Both the position numbers and the translations under genes were made by a program. A stretch of DNA of 64,000 bases, taken from NCBI RefSeq assembly GCF_009728145.1, contig NZ_WOCA01000005.1, positions 175,584-239,583 on the forward strand, written 5' to 3'. The DNA comes from Ornithinibacillus caprae. GTDB taxonomy: Bacteria > Bacillota > Bacilli > Bacillales > Amphibacillaceae. Of this stretch, positions 20,019 through 28,845 are shown piece after piece. The notes under the pieces are model-generated. The model had not been told where the DNA came from, searched no databases, and worked only from the letters and a program-made list of their open reading frames with translations. Within the stretch, counting starts at the first letter, position 1; each line of letters starts with the position of its first letter.

Positions 20019-21386
20019 CTATTTAAATACATCTATTATCCAATTAAAAAGTCCCAATACATCTAGGAAGACAATAATTATCGCAATTGGTGTTACATAT
20101 TTTAATAGAATATACCAGATTGAAAAGAAACCCCTTCCGATATTTGAACCTGACTTTAATTCTGTAAATAATACATCTTTAGATACTTTTTGGGATACAA
20201 AAATAGCGATTAAAAGTGCCCCTAAAGGCATTAAAATATTACTTACAGCAAAATCCATTAGATCGAAAAAAGTTCTATTAAACAGCTGTACATCTGCCAA
20301 CATTCCATAAGATAAACAAGACGGTATACCAACAATAAAAATAAGAATTCCAATTATCCATGTAGATTTTTTACGTTTCTTTGGATTATTTTTAGTAACC
20401 GAAGCTACAATAATTTCTATCATGGAAAAAGCAGATGTTAAGGCAGCGAATAAAAATAAAATTAAAAAGGCTAAAAAGAAAAACATCCCAAAAGGCATTT
20501 GGTTAAATACTGCAGGTAATACTGCAAATATTAAAACTGGTCCCGCATTCGGCTCGAGATCAAAGGAAAAGACACCCGGAAAAATAGCTAATCCTGCTAA
20601 TAATGCGATAATTGTATTTAATATAATGATAGAAATCGCCGATTGTGGTAAATTTTGCGTTCTTGGTAAATAAGACGCATATGTAACCATAACGGAAACT
20701 CCTAATGATAATGTAAAAAATGACTGTCCAAGTGCAAATAAGATACTTTCTGACGTTAATTTTGTGAAATCAGGTACTAATAGGAACTTCACACCTTCCA
20801 TTGCACCATCAAGACTTAACGACCGTATGACTAGTCCGATAAAGAGGATCAGTAAGGCCGGCATCATAATTTTACTTGCTAATTCAATTCCTTTTTGTAT
20901 TCCTTTAGAAACGACAAGAATTGATATTAGTATAAATACGAACTGAGCAATAAGCGTTGCAAAAGGATTCGAAATTATTTCTTCAAATAACTGCATATAT
21001 CGTCCTTCATCAAGTCCGTTTAATCCACCAGCCACAATTTGTACAATATATAGAATAATCCATCCACCGACTACACTGTAAAAAGACAATAGTATAAAAC
21101 TAGTAAAAACCCCAATTTTCCCAATAATACTCCACTTCGGATTGGATGCTAGTTTACTATAGGTATTGATAGGGTTACTCTGACCCTTTCTTCCGATAAT
21201 AAACTCCCCTAATAATAGCGGCATTCCCAGAATAAGTGTAAATGCTAAGAATAAGAAGAAGAATGCTCCTCCTCCACCAGTTCCTGCAACATAAGGAAAC
21301 TTCCAAATAGCCCCTAAACCAATCGCAGATCCTGCTGTCGCTAAAATAAAGCCTATTTTTGATTTCCATTGTTCTTGTTGTGACAT
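20019..21386 (-). CDS. Sodium-dependent amino-acid transporter (NSS/SNF family)
   Basis: 455 residues and about eleven membrane segments, the size of the bacterial MhsT/LeuT class. The first helix has the conserved unwound sodium/substrate site (LATAGSAIGLGAIWKFPYVAG), then GGGAFFFLFL and GMPLLLGEFIIGRKGQ. Such transporters take up hydrophobic or aromatic amino acids with Na+. The second membrane half contains TLSLGVSVMVTYASYL, the helix 7 region. First gene of the unit read from the c-di-GMP riboswitch. Confidence 0.88.
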   Translation of the reverse strand: MSQQEQWKSKIGFILATAGSAIGLGAIWKFPYVAGTGGGGAFFFLFLAFTLILGMPLLLGEFIIGRKGQSNPINTYSKLASNPKWSIIGKIGVFTSFILLSFYSVVGGWIILYIVQIVAGGLNGLDEGRYMQLFEEIISNPFATLIAQFVFILISILVVSKGIQKGIELASKIMMPALLILFIGLVIRSLSLDGAMEGVKFLLVPDFTKLTSESILFALGQSFFTLSLGVSVMVTYASYLPRTQNLPQSAISIIILNTIIALLAGLAIFPGVFSFDLEPNAGPVLIFAVLPAVFNQMPFGMFFFLAFLILFLFAALTSAFSMIEIIVASVTKNNPKKRKKSTWIIGILIFIVGIPSCLSYGMLADVQLFNRTFFDLMDFAVSNILMPLGALLIAIFVSQKVSKDVLFTELKSGSNIGRGFFSIWYILLKYVTPIAIIIVFLDVLGLFNWIIDVFK

Positions 21387-21443
21387 GATAATTCCTTTCC
21401 TTTTTCATATTCTTCCTTCTATAAGCAAGACAAATTTGAAAAT

Positions 21444-21470
21444 AAAAAAATCCACCCGAAAATCGGTGGA
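21444..21470 (-). terminator. Terminator in the riboswitch expression platform
   Basis: TCCACCGA and TCGGGTGGA arms with a short TTT-rich loop, followed by seven T. It lies between the aptamer and the transporter start, so reading through it must be controlled. Confidence 0.85.
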
Positions 21471-21510
21471 CATAAAAAATGTAAGTACATACATCATTAA
21501 GTATTATCTC

Positions 21511-21600
21511 CAACCTTTTCGGTAACCCGGCTGCCGTAGAAAATATCTCATTAGGCCCGTAGCTTTGCGTCCCCACCTTTCAATGAGTTTGCTATTATCG
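21511..21600 (-). promoter_or_regulatory. Cyclic-di-GMP-I (GEMM-I) riboswitch aptamer
   Basis: Reading the minus strand, the segments GCAAAC, GAAAGGTGGG, GACGCAAAGC, ACGGGCCTAA, CTACGGCAGCCGGG and TTACC appear in the order and spacing of the GEMM-I consensus. The GAAA tetraloop of the first helix and its GGACGCAAAGCC-type receptor strand are intact. An intrinsic terminator follows 40 nt later, so ligand binding most likely changes termination ahead of the transporter-decarboxylase-chemoreceptor genes. Whether it is an ON or OFF switch cannot be told from reading. Confidence 0.93.
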
Positions 21601-21608
21601 AAGGAATG

Positions 21609-21637
21609 AATATAAAAATATGTTTTTTAATTGTCTG
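21609..21637 (-). promoter_or_regulatory. Candidate sigma-A promoter of the riboswitch RNA
   Basis: On the minus strand CAGACA (21632-21637) and TATATT (21609-21614) are separated by 17 nt. The predicted start lies just before the aptamer. Confidence 0.5.
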
Positions 21638-21874
21638 CCCCTACCGCAAAAACGCTACTTTAGTTGCAAATTTTTATGTGATGATAGTTGTAGTGGTACC
21701 AAATATTCACTCCGTTTCCAATCACCAGTCCAATTTTACTATAACTTTATACCCGATGAAAGGTTAATCCTTATATTCCGATTTTTTATATAAGTGGGAG
21801 TTTTATATAAACTTTAAAATCGTACGTATGTAATACTACCTATAACGCTCTATGTATTCTTGAATATGTTCATA

Positions 21875-21911
21875 AAAAGGCTACTTCCTTCAATTTAGGA
21901 AGTAGCCTTTT
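21875..21911 (-). terminator. Rho-independent terminator downstream of rpsN2
   Basis: A perfect 15-bp stem (21875-21889 with 21897-21911) with A/T tracts on both sides. It is the natural end of the zinc-cluster transcript and would also work in the opposite direction. Between it and the riboswitch promoter (21638-21874) I see no gene. Confidence 0.85.
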
Positions 21912-22021
21912 AAATATATCATATACACGACTAACTTACAGAGCGAAGTGAAAAATCATTTTTCTAAACACATTAAATATGAAGATTTCTTCCTCGTTAT
22001 ATGTGGCTTGTCCTGTTCCAT

Positions 22022-22291
22022 TTACCAACTAGATTTTTTCACACCAGGGACCTGCCCTTTATGCGCATATTCTCGAAAAGCAATTCGTGATATGCCAAAT
22101 TTTCGCATGTAGCCTCTAGGACGCCCTGTAACTTCACAACGATTCTTCAACCTTGTTGGAGAAGAATCACGAGGCAGCTTACGGAGCGTCGCATAATCAC
22201 CTTTTTCTTTCAACTCTCTTCTAATGGCAGCATATCTTTCTACCATTGCTTGTTGTTTTTTTGCTTTCGCTACTTTTGATTTCTTTGCCAT
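22022..22291 (-). CDS. rpsN2: Zinc-independent 30S ribosomal protein S14 paralogue
   Basis: 89 residues, the length of the C-minus form of S14; the zinc-ribbon CxxC-x-CxxC of the 61-residue form is absent and only one Cys remains ([12 protein letters not shown]). In B. subtilis this paralogue (YhzA/RpsNB) replaces the zinc form during zinc starvation under Zur. Its position directly after two zinc GTPase genes and zinT fits that role. The [20 protein letters not shown] block and C-terminal GVKKSSW are canonical. Confidence 0.92.
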   Translation of the reverse strand: MAKKSKVAKAKKQQAMVERYAAIRRELKEKGDYATLRKLPRDSSPTRLKNRCEVTGRPRGYMRKFGISRIAFREYAHKGQVPGVKKSSW

Positions 22292-22338
22292 TTTTACTAT
22301 CCTCCTTACTAGCAGTTAACAACGACACTACTTCTTCT

Positions 22339-23538
22339 TTAAACGGTTTGGATATTCCAATTAAATGGATCTGGGAGCGTATTCCAATCCAATTGCAGCT
22401 CTTCCTCTGTTAACAAACATTTATCTAATTCCAGTATAATTCTTTCTTTATCCAAATCCATTCCGATAAAAACAAGCTGTGTTTTACGATCTCCAAACTT
22501 CGGATGCCAGGATCGCAATACAACTGGATTTTCTTCTAAAACAGCTTCTCTTCTTTGTTCCGAAAGTGCTGCCACCCAATAAGAAACAGGCTCTACGTTT
22601 GCAGATAATCCCGCTTGCGAGAGCAATAAAGCATATTCATTTCTGGTAGCACACCACATAATTCCTTTAGCCCTCACGATATTTTCCGGCATTGTTTCTA
22701 GAAACTTTAGTAAACGAGCAGAATGAAAAGGGTGTTGACGTATATAAGAGAACGAACCAATCCCATATTCTTCTGTTTCCGGTGTATGTTGTTCTGGTCC
22801 ATTAGCCAGTTCTTTCAACCAACCAGCCGAAGCACTTGCTTTCTCAAAATCAAACGATTTTGTATTTAAAATATCCTTTGGATTAACTTTTCCATGCATT
22901 GTTTTAATGAATTTAGCTTCTGGTTGTAATTTTCTTAATACCTTTTCTAATTTCAACAAATCGGCTTCTTTAACTAGATCACATTTATTCAGAATGAGCA
23001 CATCACAGAATTCAATCTGATCGATTAACAGATCCGAAATTTCCCGTTCATCATCCTCTGAAACGGCTTCCTTCCTGTCCAATAAGCTTTCACCAGAACC
23101 AAAATCATGCCAAAAACGGCTAGCATCCACAACAGTAACCATTGTATCTAATCGGCAATGTTTATTAAGATCTATACCTAATTGATCATCTAAATAAGAA
23201 AATGTTTGTGCAACTGGAATAGGCTCACTGATCCCAGTTGATTCAATTAGAATATAATCAAATCTGCCGTCTTTCGTTAGTTTTTCAACTTCAATTAATA
23301 AATCTTCTCGTAGTGTACAGCATATACATCCATTAGACATTTCTACTAGCTGCTCATCCACTCTAGATAAGGTTCCTTCATTCTCCACGAGACCTACATC
23401 AATATTAATCTCACTCATGTCGTTTACAATAACAGCAACCTTCATCCCTTGTTTATTGTGTAGAATATGATTTAGTAGTGTTGTTTTCCCAGATCCTAAA
23501 TAGCCGCTTAAGACGGTCACTGGTACCTTTTTAGTCAT
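22339..23538 (-). CDS. CobW/COG0523 GTPase, ZagA (YciC)-like zinc metallochaperone
   Basis: 399 residues, the length of ZagA/YciC. Walker A is GYLGSGKTTLLNH, the CxCC metal motif is NGCICCTLREDLL (about 73-80), the GTPase base motif is LNKCDL, and the C-terminal CobW domain has FSYIRQHPFHSARLLKFLE. Family members in the Zur regulon deliver zinc to essential enzymes such as FolE under starvation. It sits 46 nt upstream of rpsN2 and downstream of a second COG0523 gene; a Zur-like half-palindrome lies just ahead of it. Confidence 0.85.
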   Translation of the reverse strand: MTKKVPVTVLSGYLGSGKTTLLNHILHNKQGMKVAVIVNDMSEINIDVGLVENEGTLSRVDEQLVEMSNGCICCTLREDLLIEVEKLTKDGRFDYILIESTGISEPIPVAQTFSYLDDQLGIDLNKHCRLDTMVTVVDASRFWHDFGSGESLLDRKEAVSEDDEREISDLLIDQIEFCDVLILNKCDLVKEADLLKLEKVLRKLQPEAKFIKTMHGKVNPKDILNTKSFDFEKASASAGWLKELANGPEQHTPETEEYGIGSFSYIRQHPFHSARLLKFLETMPENIVRAKGIMWCATRNEYALLLSQAGLSANVEPVSYWVAALSEQRREAVLEENPVVLRSWHPKFGDRKTQLVFIGMDLDKERIILELDKCLLTEEELQLDWNTLPDPFNWNIQTV

Positions 23539-23564
23539 GTTCTATTCTCCTTTCTAGCACGGGT

Positions 23565-23587
23565 AAAACGAAATCATTACGATTTAA
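23565..23587. promoter_or_regulatory. Imperfect Zur box ahead of the ZagA-like gene
   Basis: The right half CATTACGATTTA is identical to the perfect box at 25690, but the left half (AAACGAAAT) has several mismatches. It overlaps the stop codon of the upstream COG0523 gene and may give a second, weaker Zur-regulated start. Confidence 0.5.
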
Positions 23588-24603
23588 AGCTTAAAAAAAT
23601 TACCTTCCATACGAAGGTCGAACTCCTCATCTATACAATATCGGAAGCCTTTTTCCAGTTCTTCTTGATTTAATTGATTTCCGATAAAAACAAGTTCGCT
23701 TTTCCTGCCTTCATCTTTTCTCCATTTTCGATCTTCTTTCCCAGCAAAGAGCATGTGCACTCCTTGAAAAACAACGCGATAATCCGTATCTTTTATATTT
23801 AATATTCCTTTATAGCGATAAAGCGTTTCTCCCTTTATTTGAACAAGGTAGGAAAACCATTTATTAACTCGTTCCAATATCAGAGGCTTATCCGTTTTTA
23901 GAACAACAGAACCCACTTTATTATGATGGTGGTGATGGGAATCTGTCAGTAGGTTGGAACGTACTTTAAGCTTTTCACTCAGTTGAAAGGACTTTATGTC
24001 TATCAACTTATTCATCGGTACCTCACTGTTTATTGTACTGATCAATTCGGCATTAACATTCATCTGTTTCAACCGAGTCTTTATAGCTTCTAGTTCCTCC
24101 GTAGAAACTAAATCCGTCTTATTCAATACGATCAAATCCGCAAAGGCAATCTGCTCCTGTACTTCTTCTTGATCTAAGTGAAGGGGCAGGTGCTTAGCAT
24201 CCACAACAGTACAAACACTGTCAATTTCAAACCAATATGACATTATCTCATCCATTAAAAAGGTTTGAATAACTGGTGCTGAATTTGCAAGACCAGTCGT
24301 CTCAATAATAATGCGGCTGAGGTTTATTTCTCTTTTATTAACTTTAACAATTAAATCTTTCAATATTTGAATCAAATCTCCACGTACATTACAGCAAATA
24401 CAACCTTTGTTGATCTCTATAATCTCTTCTTGTGTCTTAATGACAAGCTCAGAATCTATACCAGTTTCGCCAAACTCATTAATAATGATCCCCGCATGTC
24501 GATTGCGTACATCTCTAAGTAATCGATTCAACAATGTCGTTTTTCCAGCCCCTAGAAATCCAGTTAGAATGGTGACAGGAATTTTATGTTGATGTACCAT
24601 CAT
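23584..24603 (-). CDS. CobW/COG0523 GTPase with His-rich loop
   Basis: 339 residues. Walker A GFLGAGKTTLLNR, CxCC motif KGCICCNVRGDL and base motif LNKTDL are present. A run of five His (SHHHHHNK, about residue 222) lies between the GTPase and CobW C-terminal domains, a typical zinc-binding insert. Two ATGs stand together; the second (24600) is the better placed from GGAGGTG. It lies between zinT and the ZagA-like gene and is expected to act in zinc allocation. Confidence 0.83.
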   Translation of the reverse strand: MMVHQHKIPVTILTGFLGAGKTTLLNRLLRDVRNRHAGIIINEFGETGIDSELVIKTQEEIIEINKGCICCNVRGDLIQILKDLIVKVNKREINLSRIIIETTGLANSAPVIQTFLMDEIMSYWFEIDSVCTVVDAKHLPLHLDQEEVQEQIAFADLIVLNKTDLVSTEELEAIKTRLKQMNVNAELISTINSEVPMNKLIDIKSFQLSEKLKVRSNLLTDSHHHHHNKVGSVVLKTDKPLILERVNKWFSYLVQIKGETLYRYKGILNIKDTDYRVVFQGVHMLFAGKEDRKWRKDEGRKSELVFIGNQLNQEELEKGFRYCIDEEFDLRMEGNFFKL

Positions 24604-24697
24604 TGCACCTCCACATGAAAAATCTGTCTCTACGGACTTGTGTCCCTAGAGTAAATACATTTAAATGAAGACAACTATTTCATAAAAGAATCATTGT

Positions 24698-25675
24698 TTA
24701 ATGTGCTATCATATCACTTACAATTCCATCTGCATCCAACTCTGACGGATAGTAAGTTGGCCAGTTTACTACCTCATCCAATAATGCTTGGCGATCGTCT
24801 CCCCAATAAAGGTGGAAATGATGAGCATCCGTAGGAAAAATACTATGATCACTAAACTGAATGTATGTAGGAACACCTTCCTCTTCCCCATCATGTTTAA
24901 AAATGAAACGTACTCCTCTGTTACCAGCTTCATACTCTAAAATTTCATAGCCATCATACACAAACTCACCTGAGTACACTTCGTCATTTTCATAGAAAGT
25001 TACCATGTCTCCTTCTATGACGATACGGTCAACGTCTGTTTGATAACCTATTTCATAGTACTCTTTATATTCTTCAGCGGTCTTGTCTCCATCATGTTCT
25101 TCTTTGTACTCAAATACTTTATCCAACGTACCATCTTGTAAGTATGGATATACAGACTGCCAATCGCCTTCCCAATCAGATAATGCACGACCTTCAATTT
25201 GGCTATCTTCAAAGTACCCGTCATATATTTGTTGTAATTCTTCATCCTGTGCATGTCCGTGACCATGATCATCAATGGTAATCGTTACAGGATCAGACTC
25301 AGCAATCACTTCATGATCATCTCCATAAAGGACGGCTTTAATTTGTATTCCGTCCGTATCGGCTACGCCTTCATACGATTCTGTTTCTTGATCGGGCACT
25401 GTTTCCCACTCTTTTTCCCCTGGTTGAAGGGTATACCAATGCCAATGCGGGTGGTCAATTTCTTCATTCGTTTTTGCTGTTAAAAGAATCGGTCCACTAG
25501 TATGATAATGATCAGCTAAGCCTTCAATTGTTACACTAATTTCTGCTTCTTGCTCCTCCGATTCAGCAGATGTGCCTTCAACAGACTCGTTCTCAGATGA
25601 ACTTGCATCCTGACAACCCACTAAAAATAAACTCAAACCTAATACACTTAACCATATTCCTAAAAAGTACTTCAT
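24698..25675 (-). CDS. zinT: ZinT-domain zinc-binding lipoprotein
   Basis: 325 residues. A lipoprotein signal ends in FLVGC (Cys about 21), followed by an acidic linker, an N-terminal domain with His pairs (GLADHYHTSGP, HPHWHWY, DDHGHGHAQDEE) and a C-terminal ZinT/YodA domain from about residue 150 (GYFEDSQIEGRALSDWEGDWQSVYPYL ... FPTDAHHFHLYWG). The final HHFH and the N-terminal His-rich region are probable zinc ligands. It would hold or hand over zinc at the cell surface. First gene after a perfect Zur box. Confidence 0.9.
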   Translation of the reverse strand: MKYFLGIWLSVLGLSLFLVGCQDASSSENESVEGTSAESEEQEAEISVTIEGLADHYHTSGPILLTAKTNEEIDHPHWHWYTLQPGEKEWETVPDQETESYEGVADTDGIQIKAVLYGDDHEVIAESDPVTITIDDHGHGHAQDEELQQIYDGYFEDSQIEGRALSDWEGDWQSVYPYLQDGTLDKVFEYKEEHDGDKTAEEYKEYYEIGYQTDVDRIVIEGDMVTFYENDEVYSGEFVYDGYEILEYEAGNRGVRFIFKHDGEEEGVPTYIQFSDHSIFPTDAHHFHLYWGDDRQALLDEVVNWPTYYPSELDADGIVSDMIAH

Positions 25676-25689
25676 AATAAAACCTCTCC

Positions 25690-25712
25690 TAAATCGTAAT
25701 CATTACGATTTA
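25690..25712. promoter_or_regulatory. Perfect Zur box
   Basis: An 11-1-11 perfect palindrome with core TCGTAATCATTACGA, matching the B. subtilis Zur operator. It lies immediately downstream of the -10 element of the zinT promoter, so a bound repressor would block transcription when zinc is plentiful. Confidence 0.93.
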
Positions 25713-25713
25713 C

Positions 25714-25742
25714 ATAATACATATGTATTTTTAAAGTGTCAA
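25714..25742 (-). promoter_or_regulatory. Sigma-A promoter of the zinT cluster
   Basis: On the minus strand a perfect TTGACA (25737-25742) and TATTAT (25714-25719) are 17 nt apart, and the Zur box begins 1 nt past the -10. Confidence 0.85.
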
Positions 25743-25932
25743 GTAAAAAATAATATTAATTGCAAGGTATCATCTGCACATTGAATTAACGTAAGAGTAA
25801 GAAAAAGCTTTGTAGCGCTATGGTCATAAAAGGGGATGAACTATACAAAAAATATTGGATTGTATTTGTTAATAAAAATTTTAAAATAAAAATACCTAGA
25901 TTATTGAAATAATAAGTGCTATCTAAAGACAT

Positions 25933-25974
25933 AAAAAAAGAAGCTTCCCCCAAAATTAACTAATGAGAAGCTCC
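25933..25974 (-). terminator. Rho-independent terminator
   Basis: GAAGCTCC (25967-25974) pairs with GAAGCTTC (25940-25947) with one G-U pair, and the minus strand continues into a run of seven T. It follows the stop codon of the gene at 25983. The rest of 25743-25932 shows no gene. Confidence 0.65.
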
Positions 25975-25982
25975 TTATTTCT

Positions 25983-26570
25983 TTAATTTTTACTATACTT
26001 TATGTATTCCTCTAATAATTCATCTTGTTTTCCTAAGACAAAAATATTCTCGTTTATTATATCGATAAATTGTTGTTTAGTTATACTTTCCGAAAGTTGA
26101 CCAGTTTCTTCTAAAACTAATTGTTCATAAATAGATACGAAATATTCTTTCATTAATCTCAAGTAAGCTATTTCCTGTTGATTTAGCTCCTGATCATCAA
26201 TAAATGATGGTATATACTTTCCTTTATAATTAGTGCCGCGATTAATAACAGCTAGCGCATCTCCAATAAAATTGGATAAACCTCCCATACCATCAATATA
26301 ATAAGGCACTCTACTAATCATATAATCCATGTTACTCAATTTTTCTGTTAAAGATGAAAACTCTCTATGCAAATCTATTTCGTTGTTTCCTTCAATTATC
26401 AAATCCAATTGTTCTATTGAATTCTTAATCTCGTAAAAAAAATCATTTATATAAATGGTATAATAATTATTTCTTTCTTGATTGGTTCGATAAAACTTAT
26501 AATTTAAGATAAGGCTTATAAACAGTAAACCTATTAAAATCAATATCATTGCCTTCCTATTATTATTCAT
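25983..26570 (-). CDS. Membrane-anchored extracytoplasmic protein, unknown function
   Basis: 195 residues from the ATG at 26570, which has AAGGA upstream (a longer frame begins 13 codons earlier without a ribosome site). One N-terminal membrane helix (AMILILIGLLFISLILNYKFY) is followed by about 165 mostly helical, acidic residues outside. No family recognised. Confidence 0.6.
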   Translation of the reverse strand: MNNNRKAMILILIGLLFISLILNYKFYRTNQERNNYYTIYINDFFYEIKNSIEQLDLIIEGNNEIDLHREFSSLTEKLSNMDYMISRVPYYIDGMGGLSNFIGDALAVINRGTNYKGKYIPSFIDDQELNQQEIAYLRLMKEYFVSIYEQLVLEETGQLSESITKQQFIDIINENIFVLGKQDELLEEYIKYSKN

Positions 26571-26733
26571 CCAATCACCATCCTTACCTAAACAGATCTT
26601 TAGTTCCATTATATAACATAATGCCTGGTAATTAATAATTATATTAATATGCTTCTAGATAGAAATATACAAAATAAAGCACCTCTCATTTGTAGACAAG
26701 TGCATTATTTTTATGAGTTATGTTAGTAAAATG

Positions 26734-27375
26734 TTAGATCAGACAAACGCTTGTGATTTTCATTCTATAAATGGTAATCTCACCAAATTGATATTCACTA
26801 TTTAGAGTAAAACCTATCTTCTTGTAATAGTCTAAATTATTTTGATTTTCAGTGTCTAAGGCAACCCCATTTGAATTTTGTTCTTCATTAACTTGTTTCA
26901 ATATATGATAAATTAACATTGTACCAATACCTTTTCCTTGTTCTGCTGGTAAAACACCTATCATGATGAGATAATGAAATCTCCCATTCTTTACATGTGA
27001 CCTAGACACTTTCATATATTTATTAAGTTTAGCTATAGTACTAAGCGATAGTTTGGTCATTAGCTTAACGATCCCACTCAGCAATAAAAGTCCACCGATT
27101 ATTTTATCAGTTCGTTTTACATTTGGTAACTCAATAATATAGGCACCTACAAGTCTTCCTTTGTCATAAATACCCCATATCTCTTCTAATAAAAAGAAAC
27201 TTTTATCAAACAAAAATGATACAAATGCGCGCGCCCTATATTGAAACCTATTATGATCACCATCATCAAACAAATAGACAAAGAGTGGATCTTTTTCAAA
27301 TGAACTTACCATTAAAGCTACAAAACTTGATTTTTCCCTCTTATCCAACCGTTTAATAGAATACTCACTACCCAT
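26734..27375 (-). CDS. GNAT family N-acetyltransferase
   Basis: 213 residues from the ATG at 27375, 8 nt after AGGTGA. The acetyl-CoA loop is seen in IGVLPAEQGKGIGTMLIYHIL (motif A, Q/R-x-x-G-x-G/A with Q..GKGIG, about 140-155), and the C-terminal NNLDYYKKIGFTL is motif B. It lies 11 nt after the membrane protein gene at 27387-27926, likely one operon opposite a TetR gene. Substrate unknown. Confidence 0.8.
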   Translation of the reverse strand: MGSEYSIKRLDKREKSSFVALMVSSFEKDPLFVYLFDDGDHNRFQYRARAFVSFLFDKSFFLLEEIWGIYDKGRLVGAYIIELPNVKRTDKIIGGLLLLSGIVKLMTKLSLSTIAKLNKYMKVSRSHVKNGRFHYLIMIGVLPAEQGKGIGTMLIYHILKQVNEEQNSNGVALDTENQNNLDYYKKIGFTLNSEYQFGEITIYRMKITSVCLI

Positions 27376-27386
27376 AATCACATCAC

Positions 27387-27926
27387 CTAAATCCTATTTT
27401 GATAATGATTAACACTAAAGCTATATAGTACCTTAATCATAAAAAGCATGCTGACAATCAGCATATAAACTTCCATTTCAAGCATTGGAGTCCCTCCTAT
27501 ACCGATTGATAATAATAAACCTGCAGCAAAAGTCTGATTTCTTCCTCTTATGGAAATAATGACAAAAGCACATATAATAGTATAGATCCAAACCAAAGTA
27601 ACAGCCCAAATGGATGTACCTAATAAGAATCCAACAATTATTAGATGAAAATGAATTAGTATGAAAATAATTTGTTTCTTTTTGTTGTTTGCATAATAAT
27701 TGCTTGTAGCCTTCGTGAAGTTTGCAATACAACCGGAAAAAATATCAAATATTAACAGAAAAGCAAATATATTTCGCCATAATGCTACCTCGGAGAAGGT
27801 GTTGGAGTAATAAATAAATAGTAATGATGTAAATATTACTCCAAAGAGAAAAATAACTGTTAATTGGAATATGTTCTGTCTTTCACCAAAGAATTCATGA
27901 AGAAATGTAGGGATTTTAATATTCAT
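27387..27926 (-). CDS. Multi-pass membrane protein, unknown function
   Basis: 179 residues with about six hydrophobic segments starting QLTVIFLFGVIFTSLLFIYYS. FDIFSGCIANFTKATSNYYANNKKKQ forms a conserved-looking loop, as in small DUF-type membrane proteins found beside TetR regulators. It is divergent from tetR and is the likely main target of that regulator. Confidence 0.6.
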   Translation of the reverse strand: MNIKIPTFLHEFFGERQNIFQLTVIFLFGVIFTSLLFIYYSNTFSEVALWRNIFAFLLIFDIFSGCIANFTKATSNYYANNKKKQIIFILIHFHLIIVGFLLGTSIWAVTLVWIYTIICAFVIISIRGRNQTFAAGLLLSIGIGGTPMLEMEVYMLIVSMLFMIKVLYSFSVNHYQNRI

Positions 27927-28020
27927 TCTTACTGTACTCCCCTTAAAGTTTTGTAGTTATTTTATATATTGAGTATATAACTATACATATTAAATTGCAA
28001 AATATTATGTAGTAAATGTA

Positions 28021-28049
28021 TTGAACTACTCTAAAAGTTAATATAGTAT
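28021..28049 (+). promoter_or_regulatory. Candidate sigma-A promoter of the TetR gene
   Basis: TTGAAC (28021-28026) and TAGTAT (28044-28049) are 17 nt apart, followed by TGAGGTGAACGTAC before the ATG. The AT-rich 140-bp divergent region would also hold the promoter of the membrane protein/GNAT operon. Confidence 0.55.
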
Positions 28050-28069
28050 TTATTTTGAGGTGAACGTAC

Positions 28070-28645
28070 ATGGATGGATATGAAAGAAGAAAAGATAAAA
28101 AAATAATGCAGATATTTTCAGCTTCACATGAATTGGTTATGAAGCATGGGTTTGACAAGGTAAGAGTAGATGAAATTGCTAAAAAGGCCCGTGTTTCACC
28201 TGCTACGATTTACAATTATTTCGGCACTAAGGAGCAGCTATATCAACAAATGCTTAACAATTGGATAGATTCAAGATTAAAGGACTATGAGAGGATAATA
28301 AATTCGGAGATTCCATTTAATGAAAAGATTAGGGAAATAATCACTCTTGAGGCTAAAAACATTAACCTCTTGACAAACCTTAACCAGGATCAGTCGGGAT
28401 CAGTTCTTTTTTTTCTTAACAATATAGAGGAGAAATTTGAATCTTTTTTTCTCAAATTAATACAACTAGGAAAAAGCGATGGATATATTGCTCACCACTA
28501 TTCTGAACAGATCTTAAAGAGGTACTTTAAATTATTCTTTCAAGAAATAAGTGATTACATCAATACCAAAAATAATAATAGCGAAGTATTAGAACAACTA
28601 TTACAACTGTTTTTCTACGGATTGTCATCTCTCCCAAATAGATAA
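28070..28645 (+). CDS. TetR/AcrR family transcriptional regulator
   Basis: 191 residues. The N-terminal helix-turn-helix is standard: SASHELVMKHGFDKVRVDEIAKKARVSPATIYNYFGTKEQLYQQML (about 18-65). The C-terminal ligand domain is diverged. Divergent from the membrane protein/GNAT pair, which it probably represses. Confidence 0.87.
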   Translation: MDGYERRKDKKIMQIFSASHELVMKHGFDKVRVDEIAKKARVSPATIYNYFGTKEQLYQQMLNNWIDSRLKDYERIINSEIPFNEKIREIITLEAKNINLLTNLNQDQSGSVLFFLNNIEEKFESFFLKLIQLGKSDGYIAHHYSEQILKRYFKLFFQEISDYINTKNNNSEVLEQLLQLFFYGLSSLPNR

Positions 28646-28653
28646 AATGAAAA

Positions 28654-28827
28654 CTAGATGGTCATGCTCAGTATCAAGGGGTGAAAAAGACCAGATTGTT
28701 CAGTATAAAAACAATCTGGTCTTATTTTAGCGAAACCTAGTGTTTTCTGTAAGGCGCCTGACTGCGTTGTACACCTAGCTAATGACGCTCTACCCGTAAT
28801 TCGCATAACAATAGTCTTTTGGTCCAT
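28654..28827 (-). CDS. Doubtful small open frame overlapping a terminator
   Basis: From an ATG with AGGAAGGGG upstream, the frame starts MDQKTIVMRITGRASL and is less AT-rich than its surroundings. However, its 3' third runs through the hairpin at 28687-28723, so the protein end is not credible as it stands. It may be a remnant whose real end was lost. Confidence 0.2.
   Translation of the reverse strand: MDQKTIVMRITGRASLARCTTQSGALQKTLGFAKIRPDCFYTEQSGLFHPLILSMTI
28687..28723. terminator. Rho-independent terminator of the TetR gene
   Basis: A perfect 14-bp stem (28687-28700 with 28710-28723) with a 9-nt loop and short T tracts on either side. Confidence 0.75.
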
Positions 28828-28845
28828 TGGAATCCCCTTCCTCAA

